A stretch of 51,752 nucleotides of DNA from Nanobdellota archaeon. GTDB taxonomy: Archaea > Nanobdellota > Nanobdellia > Pacearchaeales > GW2011-AR1. Location: contig JAHIWS010000011.1 of assembly GCA_018815925.1 (NCBI GenBank), positions 1 through 51,752 on the forward strand, given 5' to 3'. Position 1 is the stretch's first letter; every line of letters begins with the position of its first letter. The notes beneath the pieces were generated by a model that ran no database searches, was not told the origin of the DNA, and worked only from the letters and a program-made list of their open reading frames with translations. This document shows, piece by piece, positions 20,188 through 29,012 of the stretch. Made by a program: the position numbers and the translations under genes.

Positions 20188-21039
20188 ATGGATTACTCAA
20201 AACGAACAGAAGCATACTTTGCAGAATCAGGTAAATACAAACCGCTGTCTTTAGAGGAAGAGCAAACACTAGCTAGACTCATAATGCAAGGTGATGAAAA
20301 AGCCAGAGATAAGCTGGTAAGGCACAATTTGAGCTTTGCAAATTCTGTAGCAATCAATACTGCTAGACAAAGAAACGCTGAATCACATATAGATGACCTA
20401 GTTCAAGAAGCAGGTCAAGGAATGTTTGAAGCCGCAAAAAGGTTCGAGCCAAGAGGATACAAATTCATCAGTTATGCTGTGTGGTGGGTTAACAGACGTG
20501 TTAACGCATATCTTTCTGAGAATAAACTGATAAGAAAACCTTCAAGCCAAAACAAGGCTGCTTCCGAAATATTCCAAGCAAAAGACCATCTTGAAAAAAA
20601 TCTTCAAAGAACCCCTAATTCTGATGAAATCGCAGACTACCTTGCCACTCAAAACGAAAAGGAATACACATCTGCCCAAATTGATGCAGTTTTAGAATTG
20701 TATCGTACAACTTCAGCATTGTCCATGGATGCAGAATACTCTGATGATGACAGAACATTAATAGAGACAATTGAAGACGTTGGTGCAGAGTCCGTAGAAA
20801 CATTAACTCATAATAAGAATAGAAAACAATTACTTGACAAAGTTATTAACAATATTCTTCCGAAGGTTGAACGGGAAATAATTGAACTACACTACTGGCA
20901 AAACTTATCACTATCAGAAATCGCAGAACAACTTAAGCTCCCAAGAGAACAAGTAAGACAAAAAAAAGACTTAGCACAAAGAAGAATCAAAGCAAGTTTA
21001 AGCCACGAAGAAAGGCAAAAACTAAACTCATACATCTAG
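20188..21039 (+). CDS. RNA polymerase sigma-70 family factor (bacterial-type)
   Basis: Region 2: ARDKLVRHNLSFANSVA..HIDDLVQEAGQGMFEAAKRFEPRGYKFISYAVWWVNRRVNAYLSENKLIRKPSS. Region 3: EKNLQRTPNSDEIADYLA. Region 4: LPKVEREIIELHYWQNLSLSEIAEQLKLPREQVRQKKDLAQRRIKA. Start 20188 preferred over 20161. Confidence 0.9.
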   Translation: MDYSKRTEAYFAESGKYKPLSLEEEQTLARLIMQGDEKARDKLVRHNLSFANSVAINTARQRNAESHIDDLVQEAGQGMFEAAKRFEPRGYKFISYAVWWVNRRVNAYLSENKLIRKPSSQNKAASEIFQAKDHLEKNLQRTPNSDEIADYLATQNEKEYTSAQIDAVLELYRTTSALSMDAEYSDDDRTLIETIEDVGAESVETLTHNKNRKQLLDKVINNILPKVEREIIELHYWQNLSLSEIAEQLKLPREQVRQKKDLAQRRIKASLSHEERQKLNSYI

Positions 21040-21114
21040 TAAATATATTTTGTTACTTCCTTAACACACAACATAATTAAAAATTCTCAAGACTGCCATA
21101 ATACAAATACAAAT

Positions 21115-21142
21115 CTCGGAGTATGTTCGTGTTTTGTTAAAC
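21115..21142 (+). promoter_or_regulatory. Bipartite repeat box, right copy: CTCGGAG-N13-TGTTAAAC
   Basis: See 19527-19554. Confidence 0.6.
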
Positions 21143-21203
21143 GAAATGAAGAAAAAAATGCAGTGACACCATTTGAAAGCTCTGTGATGTCACGCATTGG
21201 TGT

Positions 21204-21216
21204 ATAGCCCCGCCCG
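21204..21216. repeat. Direct repeat atagccccgcccg at the tRNA-Gln 3' end (candidate proximal att site), copy 2
   Basis: 13-bp exact match to 19486-19498. Confidence 0.75.
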
Positions 21217-21313
21217 GATTCGAACCGGGGTCTTATGCTCCAAAGGCATAAATCCATAGTCCTTTATGTATTTTTTATAACACAATAAAGTTTGACCGCT
21301 AGACTACGGGGCT
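21205..21313 (-). tRNA. tRNA-Gln(UUG) with ~36-nt intron in the D arm
   Basis: Spliced model AGCCCCGUAGUCUAGCGGUCAA|GGAUUUAUGCCUUUGGAGCAUAAGACCCCGGUUCGAAUCCGGGCGGGGCUA folds as a 73-nt cloverleaf; intron ~21256-21291. Confidence 0.85.
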
Positions 21314-21350
21314 CTGAAAATCAGAGTGTATTTTTCTTTTTAAAGTTTTG

Positions 21351-21953
21351 TTAATGTTTCTTATATCTACCTCTTTTTTCTACTGCTTTTAAACGTTCTA
21401 GAATTTTTTTAGATTCATTTGAAGTTTTATAACCTGATTCAACAGCTTTCCAAAGTTGTTTATAGTGTTTGTAGTGCTTTGCTTCTAGTGCTTGTTTTAA
21501 AAGATGAAGATCTACTGCTTTGTCTTCAATTTTATGAGAAATGTATCCAAGGCCAAAGTCAATAAAGAAGATTTTGTCTTTAACTAAAATCATATTACTT
21601 GTTGTGAGATCTCCATGAATTATGTTATGGTCATGAAGTTTTGCAATGTCTTTTCCAATTTGTTTACATACTTGGAGTTTGTTTTTTAATTTGTCTAAAT
21701 GATCTGAGAGTTTTTTACCGTCGATAAATGGTATATGGATCATTCTTCCTTGTCCAGGATCTGCAAGAGGAATTGGACAGTTAATTATTTTAGAAGCTTT
21801 TACTAAAAGTTTATTTTCTGATTTTGTTCTTTTTTGTCTTATTTTTAGATCAAGTTCAGGAAGCCTATATTTTTTTAGAATTCTATCTTTTACTATTTTA
21901 TTTCTGATTTTTATTATGTTTGCTTCTGCACCTTGAGCTATGACTTTAGTCAT
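21351..21953 (-). CDS. Bud32 (KEOPS/Kae1-associated) serine/threonine kinase
   Basis: IAQGAEANIIK, KDRILKKYRLPELDLKIRQKRTKSE, NIIHGDLTTSNMIL, FFIDFGLGYIS. Confidence 0.93.
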   Translation of the reverse strand: MTKVIAQGAEANIIKIRNKIVKDRILKKYRLPELDLKIRQKRTKSENKLLVKASKIINCPIPLADPGQGRMIHIPFIDGKKLSDHLDKLKNKLQVCKQIGKDIAKLHDHNIIHGDLTTSNMILVKDKIFFIDFGLGYISHKIEDKAVDLHLLKQALEAKHYKHYKQLWKAVESGYKTSNESKKILERLKAVEKRGRYKKH

Positions 21954-22003
21954 GATTATTTTAAATTAGTAAGATTTAAAAGAGTTGGGTTTTAAGGATT
22001 TTT

Positions 22004-22456
22004 ATGGTAGAAGAATTACTTTATACAGGAGACTTTAATTATGTAATTGATCATGAAAATGATGGAAATGGGCATTTAAAGTGTTCTAATTATTTTGATT
22101 ATACTGAAATAGCTAGACATGATTGGCTTGATATATTTGGTTGGAGTGATGAAGAATTTAATGAGAGGGGAGTAGCTCAAAATAGAATACGTTGGGAAAA
22201 TCCTGCTCCAGAGCATTGTTTACCAGTATCTAAAGGAGATAATATTAAAGTTAATATTGGGGTTGTGTTACAAGGTAGTAGAAAGTTTAATATGATTTTT
22301 AGATATTATAATTCAAAAGATAAATTGGTTTTTAATACAGGAAGTACTAATTGTTTTGGGGGTGTTAATTCTTCTAATACTGGAAAATTAACTAATATAA
22401 TAAGGATTCCTGATTTTTTCTTAAAAAAATTAAGAGCTAGTAGGGATAAAGGTTAG
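22004..22456 (+). CDS. Hypothetical protein
   Basis: 150-aa ORF; no recognised motif. Confidence 0.55.
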   Translation: MVEELLYTGDFNYVIDHENDGNGHLKCSNYFDYTEIARHDWLDIFGWSDEEFNERGVAQNRIRWENPAPEHCLPVSKGDNIKVNIGVVLQGSRKFNMIFRYYNSKDKLVFNTGSTNCFGGVNSSNTGKLTNIIRIPDFFLKKLRASRDKG

Positions 22457-22480
22457 TTATTAAAACATTAATTTTTTGCA

Positions 22481-22918
22481 TTAAGAATGATTTTTAAGGT
22501 ATTTTTTAGATTTTAAATATTTATAAATTTCTTTTAATAATTCTGAATCTCCTGGATTCATTTTTAGATTAAAACTTTTTTCAATATCAATTACTATTGC
22601 TTTTCCTTCATGAATTTTTAGATTATTTAATTCAGGTATTTTTGCTAAATATGTTGATCTTTTTATTTTTTTATCCCATTCTTTCACATAATTATTAAAT
22701 TGTTTAAAAAATTCTAAGTTTTCTAAATCATCTGTGTTTATTTCTAACTCTTCTTTTAATTCTCTTTTTAGTGCATCTTCTGGAGTTTCATTATTTTCTA
22801 TATGTCCTCCAAAAAAACCATATTCTTCTCCATGTTTGGATATTTTTCTTCTATCTTGAAAAAGGATTTTTCCTTGTTCATCATAAGGGAGAATTATAGC
22901 AACATTACTTATTTTCAT
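22481..22918 (-). CDS. NUDIX hydrolase
   Basis: GFFGGHIENNETPEDALKRELKEELEI Nudix box. Confidence 0.88.
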   Translation of the reverse strand: MKISNVAIILPYDEQGKILFQDRRKISKHGEEYGFFGGHIENNETPEDALKRELKEELEINTDDLENLEFFKQFNNYVKEWDKKIKRSTYLAKIPELNNLKIHEGKAIVIDIEKSFNLKMNPGDSELLKEIYKYLKSKKYLKNHS

Positions 22919-22919
22919 T

Positions 22920-24296
22920 TTAAAACTTCAATTTTTTACCTTTCATAAATTTCTTTGCCATTTTCATCATTTGTTTTTGGCTCATGCCTTTTTCAGGGTC
23001 AAATTCTGTTTGACTTTTTATCATTTCATTAAGCATATCATATTGTTTGATTAAAGACCTAATATCAGAATTAGCTACCCCAGCTCCTTTTGCTATTCTG
23101 TTTATTCTAGAATTTCCTGTTTTTGAATCTTTTAGAAGGTCTGGATTTTCTTTTTCTTGTTTAGTCATTGATTTTAAAATATGTTCCCATTTTGCTATTT
23201 TAGTTTCTTGATTTTCAAGTGCATTTTCTGGAATTTTTGCATTTCCTAATCCGGGAACCATTGATTTAATTTTATCAAAACCACCTAGAGAATTCATTGA
23301 TTTTACTTGCTCAATAACATCTTGTAGAGAGAGTTTTCCTGACTCAAGGGCTTTTTGCATTTTTTCTTGTTCATCTTTTCCTGTTGCTGATTTTATTTTT
23401 TCTATTAAGGATTCTAAATCTCCCATTCCTAGAAGTCTAGATAAAAATCTTTCTGGGTTAAATTCTTCAATATCATTTATTTTTTCTCCTGTTCCAATAA
23501 AATAAACTGATGCTTGTGTTTCTGCACAAGCTGTTAAAGCCCCTCCTGCTTTTGCAGTTGAATCCATTCTTGTGATTATAACTCCTGAAATATTTATAAC
23601 ATCTTTAAACTCTTTAGCTTGTTTTTTTGCTGCTTGTCCAATATCTGCAGGCATGACTAAAATAGATTCTGTGGGTTTAATTTCAGAAGAGAGTGATTTA
23701 ATTTCATTTAAAAGTTCTTTGTCTAGCATGTGTCTTCCTGCTGTGTCAACAAGAATTAAATTGTATTTTTCTAGTTCTTTTTTATTGTTTTCCCAGATTT
23801 TTAAAGCATCTTTTTCTTCTAAATCAATAAAATAATTTAGTTTGTTTTTTTCAGCTAGTTGCTTTAGTTGTTCAGAAGCAGCTGGTCTGTGAACATCAAG
23901 ACCTACTAAAGCTACTTTATTACCTCTTTTTGCAAAATAATTTCCAAGTTTAGCTATTGTTGTTGTTTTCCCTACCCCATATAATCCTAAGAAGAGGATT
24001 ATATTTTTTTCTTTTTTAAGTTTTAGAGGTTTATATTCTCCCAGAATATTTATTAATTTATCATGAAGGAGTTTGATAATATGTTCTTTTTTTTCAATTT
24101 CTTTAATTCTTTCATCAAGAGCTGTTTTTTTTATTTTATCAGTTAATTCTTTGACCAAGAGGGTATTAATATCTGCTTCTATTAGAGCTCTTTGCAAATC
24201 TCTGATTATAGTATCCACTAGATTTTTGTCTAAAAAAATAGCATTTGCTATTTTATCTGTTGCTTTTTTAATTACTTGGCCTAGACGTTCTAACAT
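22920..24296 (-). CDS. Signal recognition particle protein SRP54
   Basis: FLGLYGVGKTTTIAKLGNYF, VDTAGRHMLD, GVIITRMDSTAKAGGALT, Met-rich C-terminus. Confidence 0.97.
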   Translation of the reverse strand: MLERLGQVIKKATDKIANAIFLDKNLVDTIIRDLQRALIEADINTLLVKELTDKIKKTALDERIKEIEKKEHIIKLLHDKLINILGEYKPLKLKKEKNIILFLGLYGVGKTTTIAKLGNYFAKRGNKVALVGLDVHRPAASEQLKQLAEKNKLNYFIDLEEKDALKIWENNKKELEKYNLILVDTAGRHMLDKELLNEIKSLSSEIKPTESILVMPADIGQAAKKQAKEFKDVINISGVIITRMDSTAKAGGALTACAETQASVYFIGTGEKINDIEEFNPERFLSRLLGMGDLESLIEKIKSATGKDEQEKMQKALESGKLSLQDVIEQVKSMNSLGGFDKIKSMVPGLGNAKIPENALENQETKIAKWEHILKSMTKQEKENPDLLKDSKTGNSRINRIAKGAGVANSDIRSLIKQYDMLNEMIKSQTEFDPEKGMSQKQMMKMAKKFMKGKKLKF

Positions 24297-24459
24297 ATGA
24301 AAATAACCTCGCGGTTTTTTTTGATTTTTCCTTTTGTTGCAGAGGACGATTTTTTAAAATGCCTCTGATGAAAACTGTACAATAGAAAGAGTAAATTGAG
24401 AGTTATTAAGTTTTTGGGTTTGAAGAAAGTTTTTTAAATGAATTTGTTATTGTTTTTTT

Positions 24460-24687
24460 ATGGTATTAGATACTTACGATATGTTTACTCAGCAACAAAA
24501 GGTGGTTTATAGGTTGGCTAGAGGATTTAATCTGATAAATACATCTGAAAATTTAGCTAGTATAGATGACATTGATATTAAAAGATATAGAGAAGGTAAA
24601 GTTACTGCAAAAGAAAAAAGAGTTATGGAAGAGGCATTAACTATTGCAGCTTCTTGTCAGAGATCTTTAATTCCTAAGCTTTTTTAA
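24460..24687 (+). CDS. Hypothetical small protein
   Basis: 75-aa ORF with own upstream region. Confidence 0.5.
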   Translation: MVLDTYDMFTQQQKVVYRLARGFNLINTSENLASIDDIDIKRYREGKVTAKEKRVMEEALTIAASCQRSLIPKLF

Positions 24688-24689
24688 TT

Positions 24690-25826
24690 CTACAATCCTA
24701 ATTCTTTGATAAATTTGTTTTTGTTAAATACAATTATATCCTTATATTCTTGACCTGTACCAAGATAAAGAATGGGTTTTTTAGTGACATAACCTACACT
24801 TAGAGCTGTTCCACCTTTTTCATCTGTATCTGCCTTAGTTAGAATTATTCCATCAATTCCAAGTTCCCAATCAAAAGTTTTTACTTGTTCTATTGCATCA
24901 TTTCCTGTTATTGCTTCCCCCACAAATATTTTAAGATCAGGTTTGCATATTCTTGATATTTTTTCTATTTCCTTTAATAAATTTTTAGAAGTGTGTATTC
25001 TTCCTGCTGTGTCAATCAAAACACAATTAATAAAATTCTTTTTTGCATATTTAATTGCATCAAATCCTACTGATGCTGGATCAGACCCATATTTATTAGC
25101 AATGACTTTTATTCCTAGTTTATCTCCATGTTTTTTTAATTGCTCAATTGAAGCAGCTCTAAAAGTGTCTGAAGCAGATAAAACACAGGAGATATTGTTT
25201 TTTTTAAGGTAATCTGCAATTTTTGCAACTGTTGTTGTTTTTCCTGTTCCATTTATTCCACAGAATAAAATAACATAAGGATCTTTTGATTGGTCATAAT
25301 ATTTTTCTTTTATTTTTTCAACAACATCAAAAGGATCAATTAGTATTTCTTTGATGATCTCTTTGAAAACATCTGTAATTTCCGACTCAACTTCTTTTTT
25401 TAGAAATTCTTTTCCAATTATTTGGTCTTTTAAATTTTGGATTATTTTTTCAGCAACTTCTAAAGCAACATTGTTTTCTAGAAGAAGCATTTCTAGTTCT
25501 TCTTTGTATATTTCAAATTCTTTTTCTGAAATTTTTAGTTTAAATGGAGGGATAATTTTTGCAAAAAAACCTTGTTTTTCAGGTTCCTTTTTTTCTTGTT
25601 CTTTAGTTTTCTTTATTTTTTCTTGTAGTTTTTCTAAATCTGGTTCAAATTTCTGAGTTCCTGGTTTAAATTTAGTAGGAATTTGTATTTCTCTTCCTGG
25701 TTTTTTTGATTCTTTTGTAATAACTTCTTTTTCTGGAATTTCCTTTATTTCTTTTTTTTCTGAAATCTTTTTTGTCCAGTTTCTTAGTTTTTCTTTTAGT
25801 TTTGAAAACATATCATTGTTAATCAT
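24690..25826 (-). CDS. ftsY: Signal recognition particle receptor FtsY
   Basis: LFCGINGTGKTTTVAKIADYLKK, SDTFRAASIEQL, LIDTAGRIHTSKNL, GIILTKADTDEKGGTALS. Confidence 0.96.
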   Translation of the reverse strand: MINNDMFSKLKEKLRNWTKKISEKKEIKEIPEKEVITKESKKPGREIQIPTKFKPGTQKFEPDLEKLQEKIKKTKEQEKKEPEKQGFFAKIIPPFKLKISEKEFEIYKEELEMLLLENNVALEVAEKIIQNLKDQIIGKEFLKKEVESEITDVFKEIIKEILIDPFDVVEKIKEKYYDQSKDPYVILFCGINGTGKTTTVAKIADYLKKNNISCVLSASDTFRAASIEQLKKHGDKLGIKVIANKYGSDPASVGFDAIKYAKKNFINCVLIDTAGRIHTSKNLLKEIEKISRICKPDLKIFVGEAITGNDAIEQVKTFDWELGIDGIILTKADTDEKGGTALSVGYVTKKPILYLGTGQEYKDIIVFNKNKFIKELGL

Positions 25827-25894
25827 GTGATATTTATAAAGATGTTTTTTTTAATTATCTAAATTTTTATAAAGATAGGATTTTACCTAAATAT

Positions 25895-27217
25895 ATGAAA
25901 GGTATGTTAGTGATTATTGATGGGATGGGGGATCTTCCTAATAAGCAGATAGGGGGAATGACTCCTTTAGAAGCAGCAGAGATGCTTAATTTAGATTTTT
26001 TAGCCACTAGAGGTGAGATGGGTTATATGTTTCCTGTTAAACCTGGGTTTATTCCTGAGTCAGACGAAGCAATTGTATCTATTTTTGGTAATAGTTTAAT
26101 GTCAAGTACTCGTGGGCAACTAGAAGCAGCTAGTACTGATCTTAAAATTGTCAGAGGGGATTTAGCTTTAAGAGTTAATTTTGCTACAATTGATTCTTTA
26201 AAAAAAGGAAATATAATAGATAGAAGAGCAGGAAGAACACTAACAACTACTGAAGCAGAATTTTTGGCTAAGGATTTGAATAATAAACTTAAACTTCCTG
26301 TGAAATTTATTTTTGAACCGACAGTTCAGCATAGAGGTGTTTTAATTTTTAGAGGGGGTTTTTCAGATAATGTTTCTGGAAATGATGCAACTTATTCTCA
26401 AGGAAAGTCAAATGACTTAAATAAAATAAGGGTTTGTAAACCACTTGATGACGAGGAAAATTCCCAGTACACTGTAAATATCTTAAATGAATTTATAGAA
26501 AAATCACATGAAATTTTAAATAAACACCCTATTAATCTTAATAGGAAAAAAAGGGGTTTATTGCCTGCAAATTATCTTTTTTTAAGAAGTCCTGGAGCTG
26601 AAATTCCTAAATTAAGACAATATAGTAAATGGATTTCCCCAAGTTATATGCCTTTGGAAATTGGATTTTCAAAATTAAGTGGAATGAAGGTGGTTGGGTT
26701 TGAGTACCCCAAATTAAAAAATTTAGATGCTTATGGAAATCTTTGGGATGGCTTAAAAAAAGAATGTAAATTTTGTATAAAAACAATTAAAAAATACTAT
26801 AAGAAGTATGATTATGCTTATATCCATATAAAAGAAACAGATCTTCCAGGACATGATAATAAACCTATTGAGAAGAAAGAGATGTTGGAATATATAGATA
26901 AAACCTTTTTTAAATTTTTAAGAGGGTTTGTTCCTCAAAATAAAATTAAGGTGGTTGTTACTGCAGATCATTCTACTCCATGTAAACTTAAAAATCATTC
27001 TGCAGATCCTGTTCCTGTTTTGTTTTATAATGATTCTATTCCAAAAAAGAACCCTTTTTTCTCTGCAATTTCAAGAATAAATGAAAAAATTCATTTTAGA
27101 GAGAATAAAGAGCAACAGCATAAGGGAGTAAAATTTTGTGAAAAAAATGCTAGAAAAGGTAGTTTGGGAAGCATGATGGGGAATGAGCTATTGGAAAGAG
27201 TTGGGTTTGATAAATGA
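25895..27217 (+). CDS. apgM: 2,3-bisphosphoglycerate-independent phosphoglycerate mutase, archaeal type
   Basis: VIIDGMGDLPNKQIGGMTPLEAA, SDEAIVSIFG, YIHIKETDLPGHDNKP, VVTADHSTPCKLKNHSADPVPVL. Confidence 0.95.
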   Translation: MKGMLVIIDGMGDLPNKQIGGMTPLEAAEMLNLDFLATRGEMGYMFPVKPGFIPESDEAIVSIFGNSLMSSTRGQLEAASTDLKIVRGDLALRVNFATIDSLKKGNIIDRRAGRTLTTTEAEFLAKDLNNKLKLPVKFIFEPTVQHRGVLIFRGGFSDNVSGNDATYSQGKSNDLNKIRVCKPLDDEENSQYTVNILNEFIEKSHEILNKHPINLNRKKRGLLPANYLFLRSPGAEIPKLRQYSKWISPSYMPLEIGFSKLSGMKVVGFEYPKLKNLDAYGNLWDGLKKECKFCIKTIKKYYKKYDYAYIHIKETDLPGHDNKPIEKKEMLEYIDKTFFKFLRGFVPQNKIKVVVTADHSTPCKLKNHSADPVPVLFYNDSIPKKNPFFSAISRINEKIHFRENKEQQHKGVKFCEKNARKGSLGSMMGNELLERVGFDK

Positions 27218-27230
27218 GATGAGTAGAGAA

Positions 27231-27434
27231 ATGAACAAAGACGTTAAATTATATATTGCTAGAGATCCTTGTAATAGAGATTTGTTAATTAAGATTCTTA
27301 AGGGAGTTGGATTAGATGTAGGTGTGATTGAAAGTGCTAGCAGATTAGCTGTAGTGGAATATAATAACAGATTTTATGAGGGCAATAGGAAGATAATAAA
27401 TCATTTTGACCCTTTAGCTAAACATTATTTTTAA
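27231..27434 (+). CDS. Hypothetical small protein
   Basis: MNKDVKLYIARDPCNRDLLIKILKGVGLDVGVIESASRLAVVEYNNRFYEG; start inferred inside the ORF. Confidence 0.5.
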   Translation: MNKDVKLYIARDPCNRDLLIKILKGVGLDVGVIESASRLAVVEYNNRFYEGNRKIINHFDPLAKHYF

Positions 27435-27714
27435 AATGATAGAAGGGTAATTAAGGGTTGGTTTTGAAACAGAAGCATACAAGGAGATAAAAAAAGAAAT
27501 TGATTGTAGGGGATGGAATCTCGAGTTTTTAGATTCTGGCTCCCACATACCTTCTTTTATTTTGTATGAGGTTGGAAAAAATATCTATTGTATTGGTAAG
27601 ATATTTTAGAAGGTATTGAAGCAAGAATTAAAGTTTATTCTGTTTTTGTGAATCTTAGAAATTGATATTTTAAATGATAGCAATCATTAAAAACTTCTGA
27701 TTTATTGAGCTTTT

Positions 27715-28269
27715 ATGATAACCTATAATGATATTTATGAAGCTGCTAGAAAAGAAAGATATTCCGAGCAATTGCAGAAATTACCTAAAAGTTTTGTTGG
27801 AGATGTTGCTGATTATTTGAAGGAGAAAAAACAAGTTTCATTAAAAGAAGATGATGTTTTTTCTGATTTGATTCTTAAGACAAAAAAACAACTTGGAAAT
27901 GCTGTTACTTTGTTTAAAGAGCTTATGTTGAGGAGAAGAAAAAAGATTTTAACTTTAGTTTTAATTGCTGCTGAGACAGGGATTTCAAAGCAAGATTTTG
28001 AAAATATGCTTGATTTTGAGAAAAAATTATTTGAAGAGTTTATGAAATCTATAGATATTTCTGATAAAGAGCTGAGTAATCTTTTGAGTGATAGAAAAAA
28101 AGAAATACAAAAAAATGAATTATTACTTTTTAAGACAGATGTAGAGGAATTTGTTGGGTTAGAGGGGGAGAAGATGGGTCCTTATGAAAAAGGGCAGATA
28201 GTTAATATTTCTAATGAAATAGCCAAAATTCTTGTTGATGATGAAAAAGCTGAATTAGTCAGTGAATAA
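27715..28269 (+). CDS. GINS complex subunit (Gins51-like)
   Basis: MITYNDIYEAARKERYSEQLQKLPKSFVGDVADYL...LMLRRRKKILTLVLIAAETG. Confidence 0.8.
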   Translation: MITYNDIYEAARKERYSEQLQKLPKSFVGDVADYLKEKKQVSLKEDDVFSDLILKTKKQLGNAVTLFKELMLRRRKKILTLVLIAAETGISKQDFENMLDFEKKLFEEFMKSIDISDKELSNLLSDRKKEIQKNELLLFKTDVEEFVGLEGEKMGPYEKGQIVNISNEIAKILVDDEKAELVSE

Positions 28270-28295
28270 AATTTAAAAAGGGAGTTTTTTAACAA

Positions 28296-28805
28296 TTGTA
28301 TATGGATTTTGAATTTGATGAAGAAATAAATGAAAAACAAAAAAAAAGGCTCGAAAAAATAGCTAAAAATTATAATGGGGGTGGAAAATTTCATACTAAA
28401 GCATTATGGTTTTTGCCAGCAGTTTTAGTTGGAGGGGCTGTTCCTAAAAAATATCAATTGTGGTTTTTAGACAGATTGGGTTGGGAAAATAAAGATCCTG
28501 CTATTTTAACAAAACTTAATATTCCCCTTGGATTAGGGATGTCTTTAGTTTATTATTATGGGAGTGAAGCAGCATTAAATGGGCTTTCACAGGTTATTAC
28601 TTCAGGAGTTGCTGATGTTTTAAATATAACAGCTAAGGCAGTTATCCAAGGATACGGAATTTATAATGCTGGTCAGAGTTTGTTTAGGGCAGGTTATGTT
28701 GCAAAAACAAAACAACCAATAATGTCTTTTTCTCTTGAAGGGTTATTACTTTCTGTGGGTTTTTCTACTGGAGGAAAAATAAAAGATAAATTTATTAATC
28801 CTTAG
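28296..28805 (+). CDS. Hypothetical protein
   Basis: 169-aa ORF with hydrophobic segments. Confidence 0.55.
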   Translation: MYMDFEFDEEINEKQKKRLEKIAKNYNGGGKFHTKALWFLPAVLVGGAVPKKYQLWFLDRLGWENKDPAILTKLNIPLGLGMSLVYYYGSEAALNGLSQVITSGVADVLNITAKAVIQGYGIYNAGQSLFRAGYVAKTKQPIMSFSLEGLLLSVGFSTGGKIKDKFINP

Positions 28806-28819
28806 TTTTTGTTGTTAAT

Positions 28820-29011
28820 ATGAATAAAATAAGCAGGACAATTACAGGATTAGTTATGATTGTTCTAGGAATATTTTTGATTGTAATTGCTATTTTAAAA
28901 GCAATTTTTATTTTAATTTATGGGATTCCTATTTTAATTATAGGTTTTTTTATATTTTTTAATACTAAAGAAGATCATATTGAATTAATTAAACATTCTG
29001 GGAGGAAATAA
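28820..29011 (+). CDS. Hypothetical small membrane protein
   Basis: 63 aa, two predicted TM stretches. Confidence 0.55.
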   Translation: MNKISRTITGLVMIVLGIFLIVIAILKAIFILIYGIPILIIGFFIFFNTKEDHIELIKHSGRK

Positions 29012-29012
29012 A

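Noticed and set aside
24340-24440. Possible C/D-box sRNA (ctgatga near 24365)
   Set aside because: C-box match imperfect and no convincing D/D' boxes at correct spacing.
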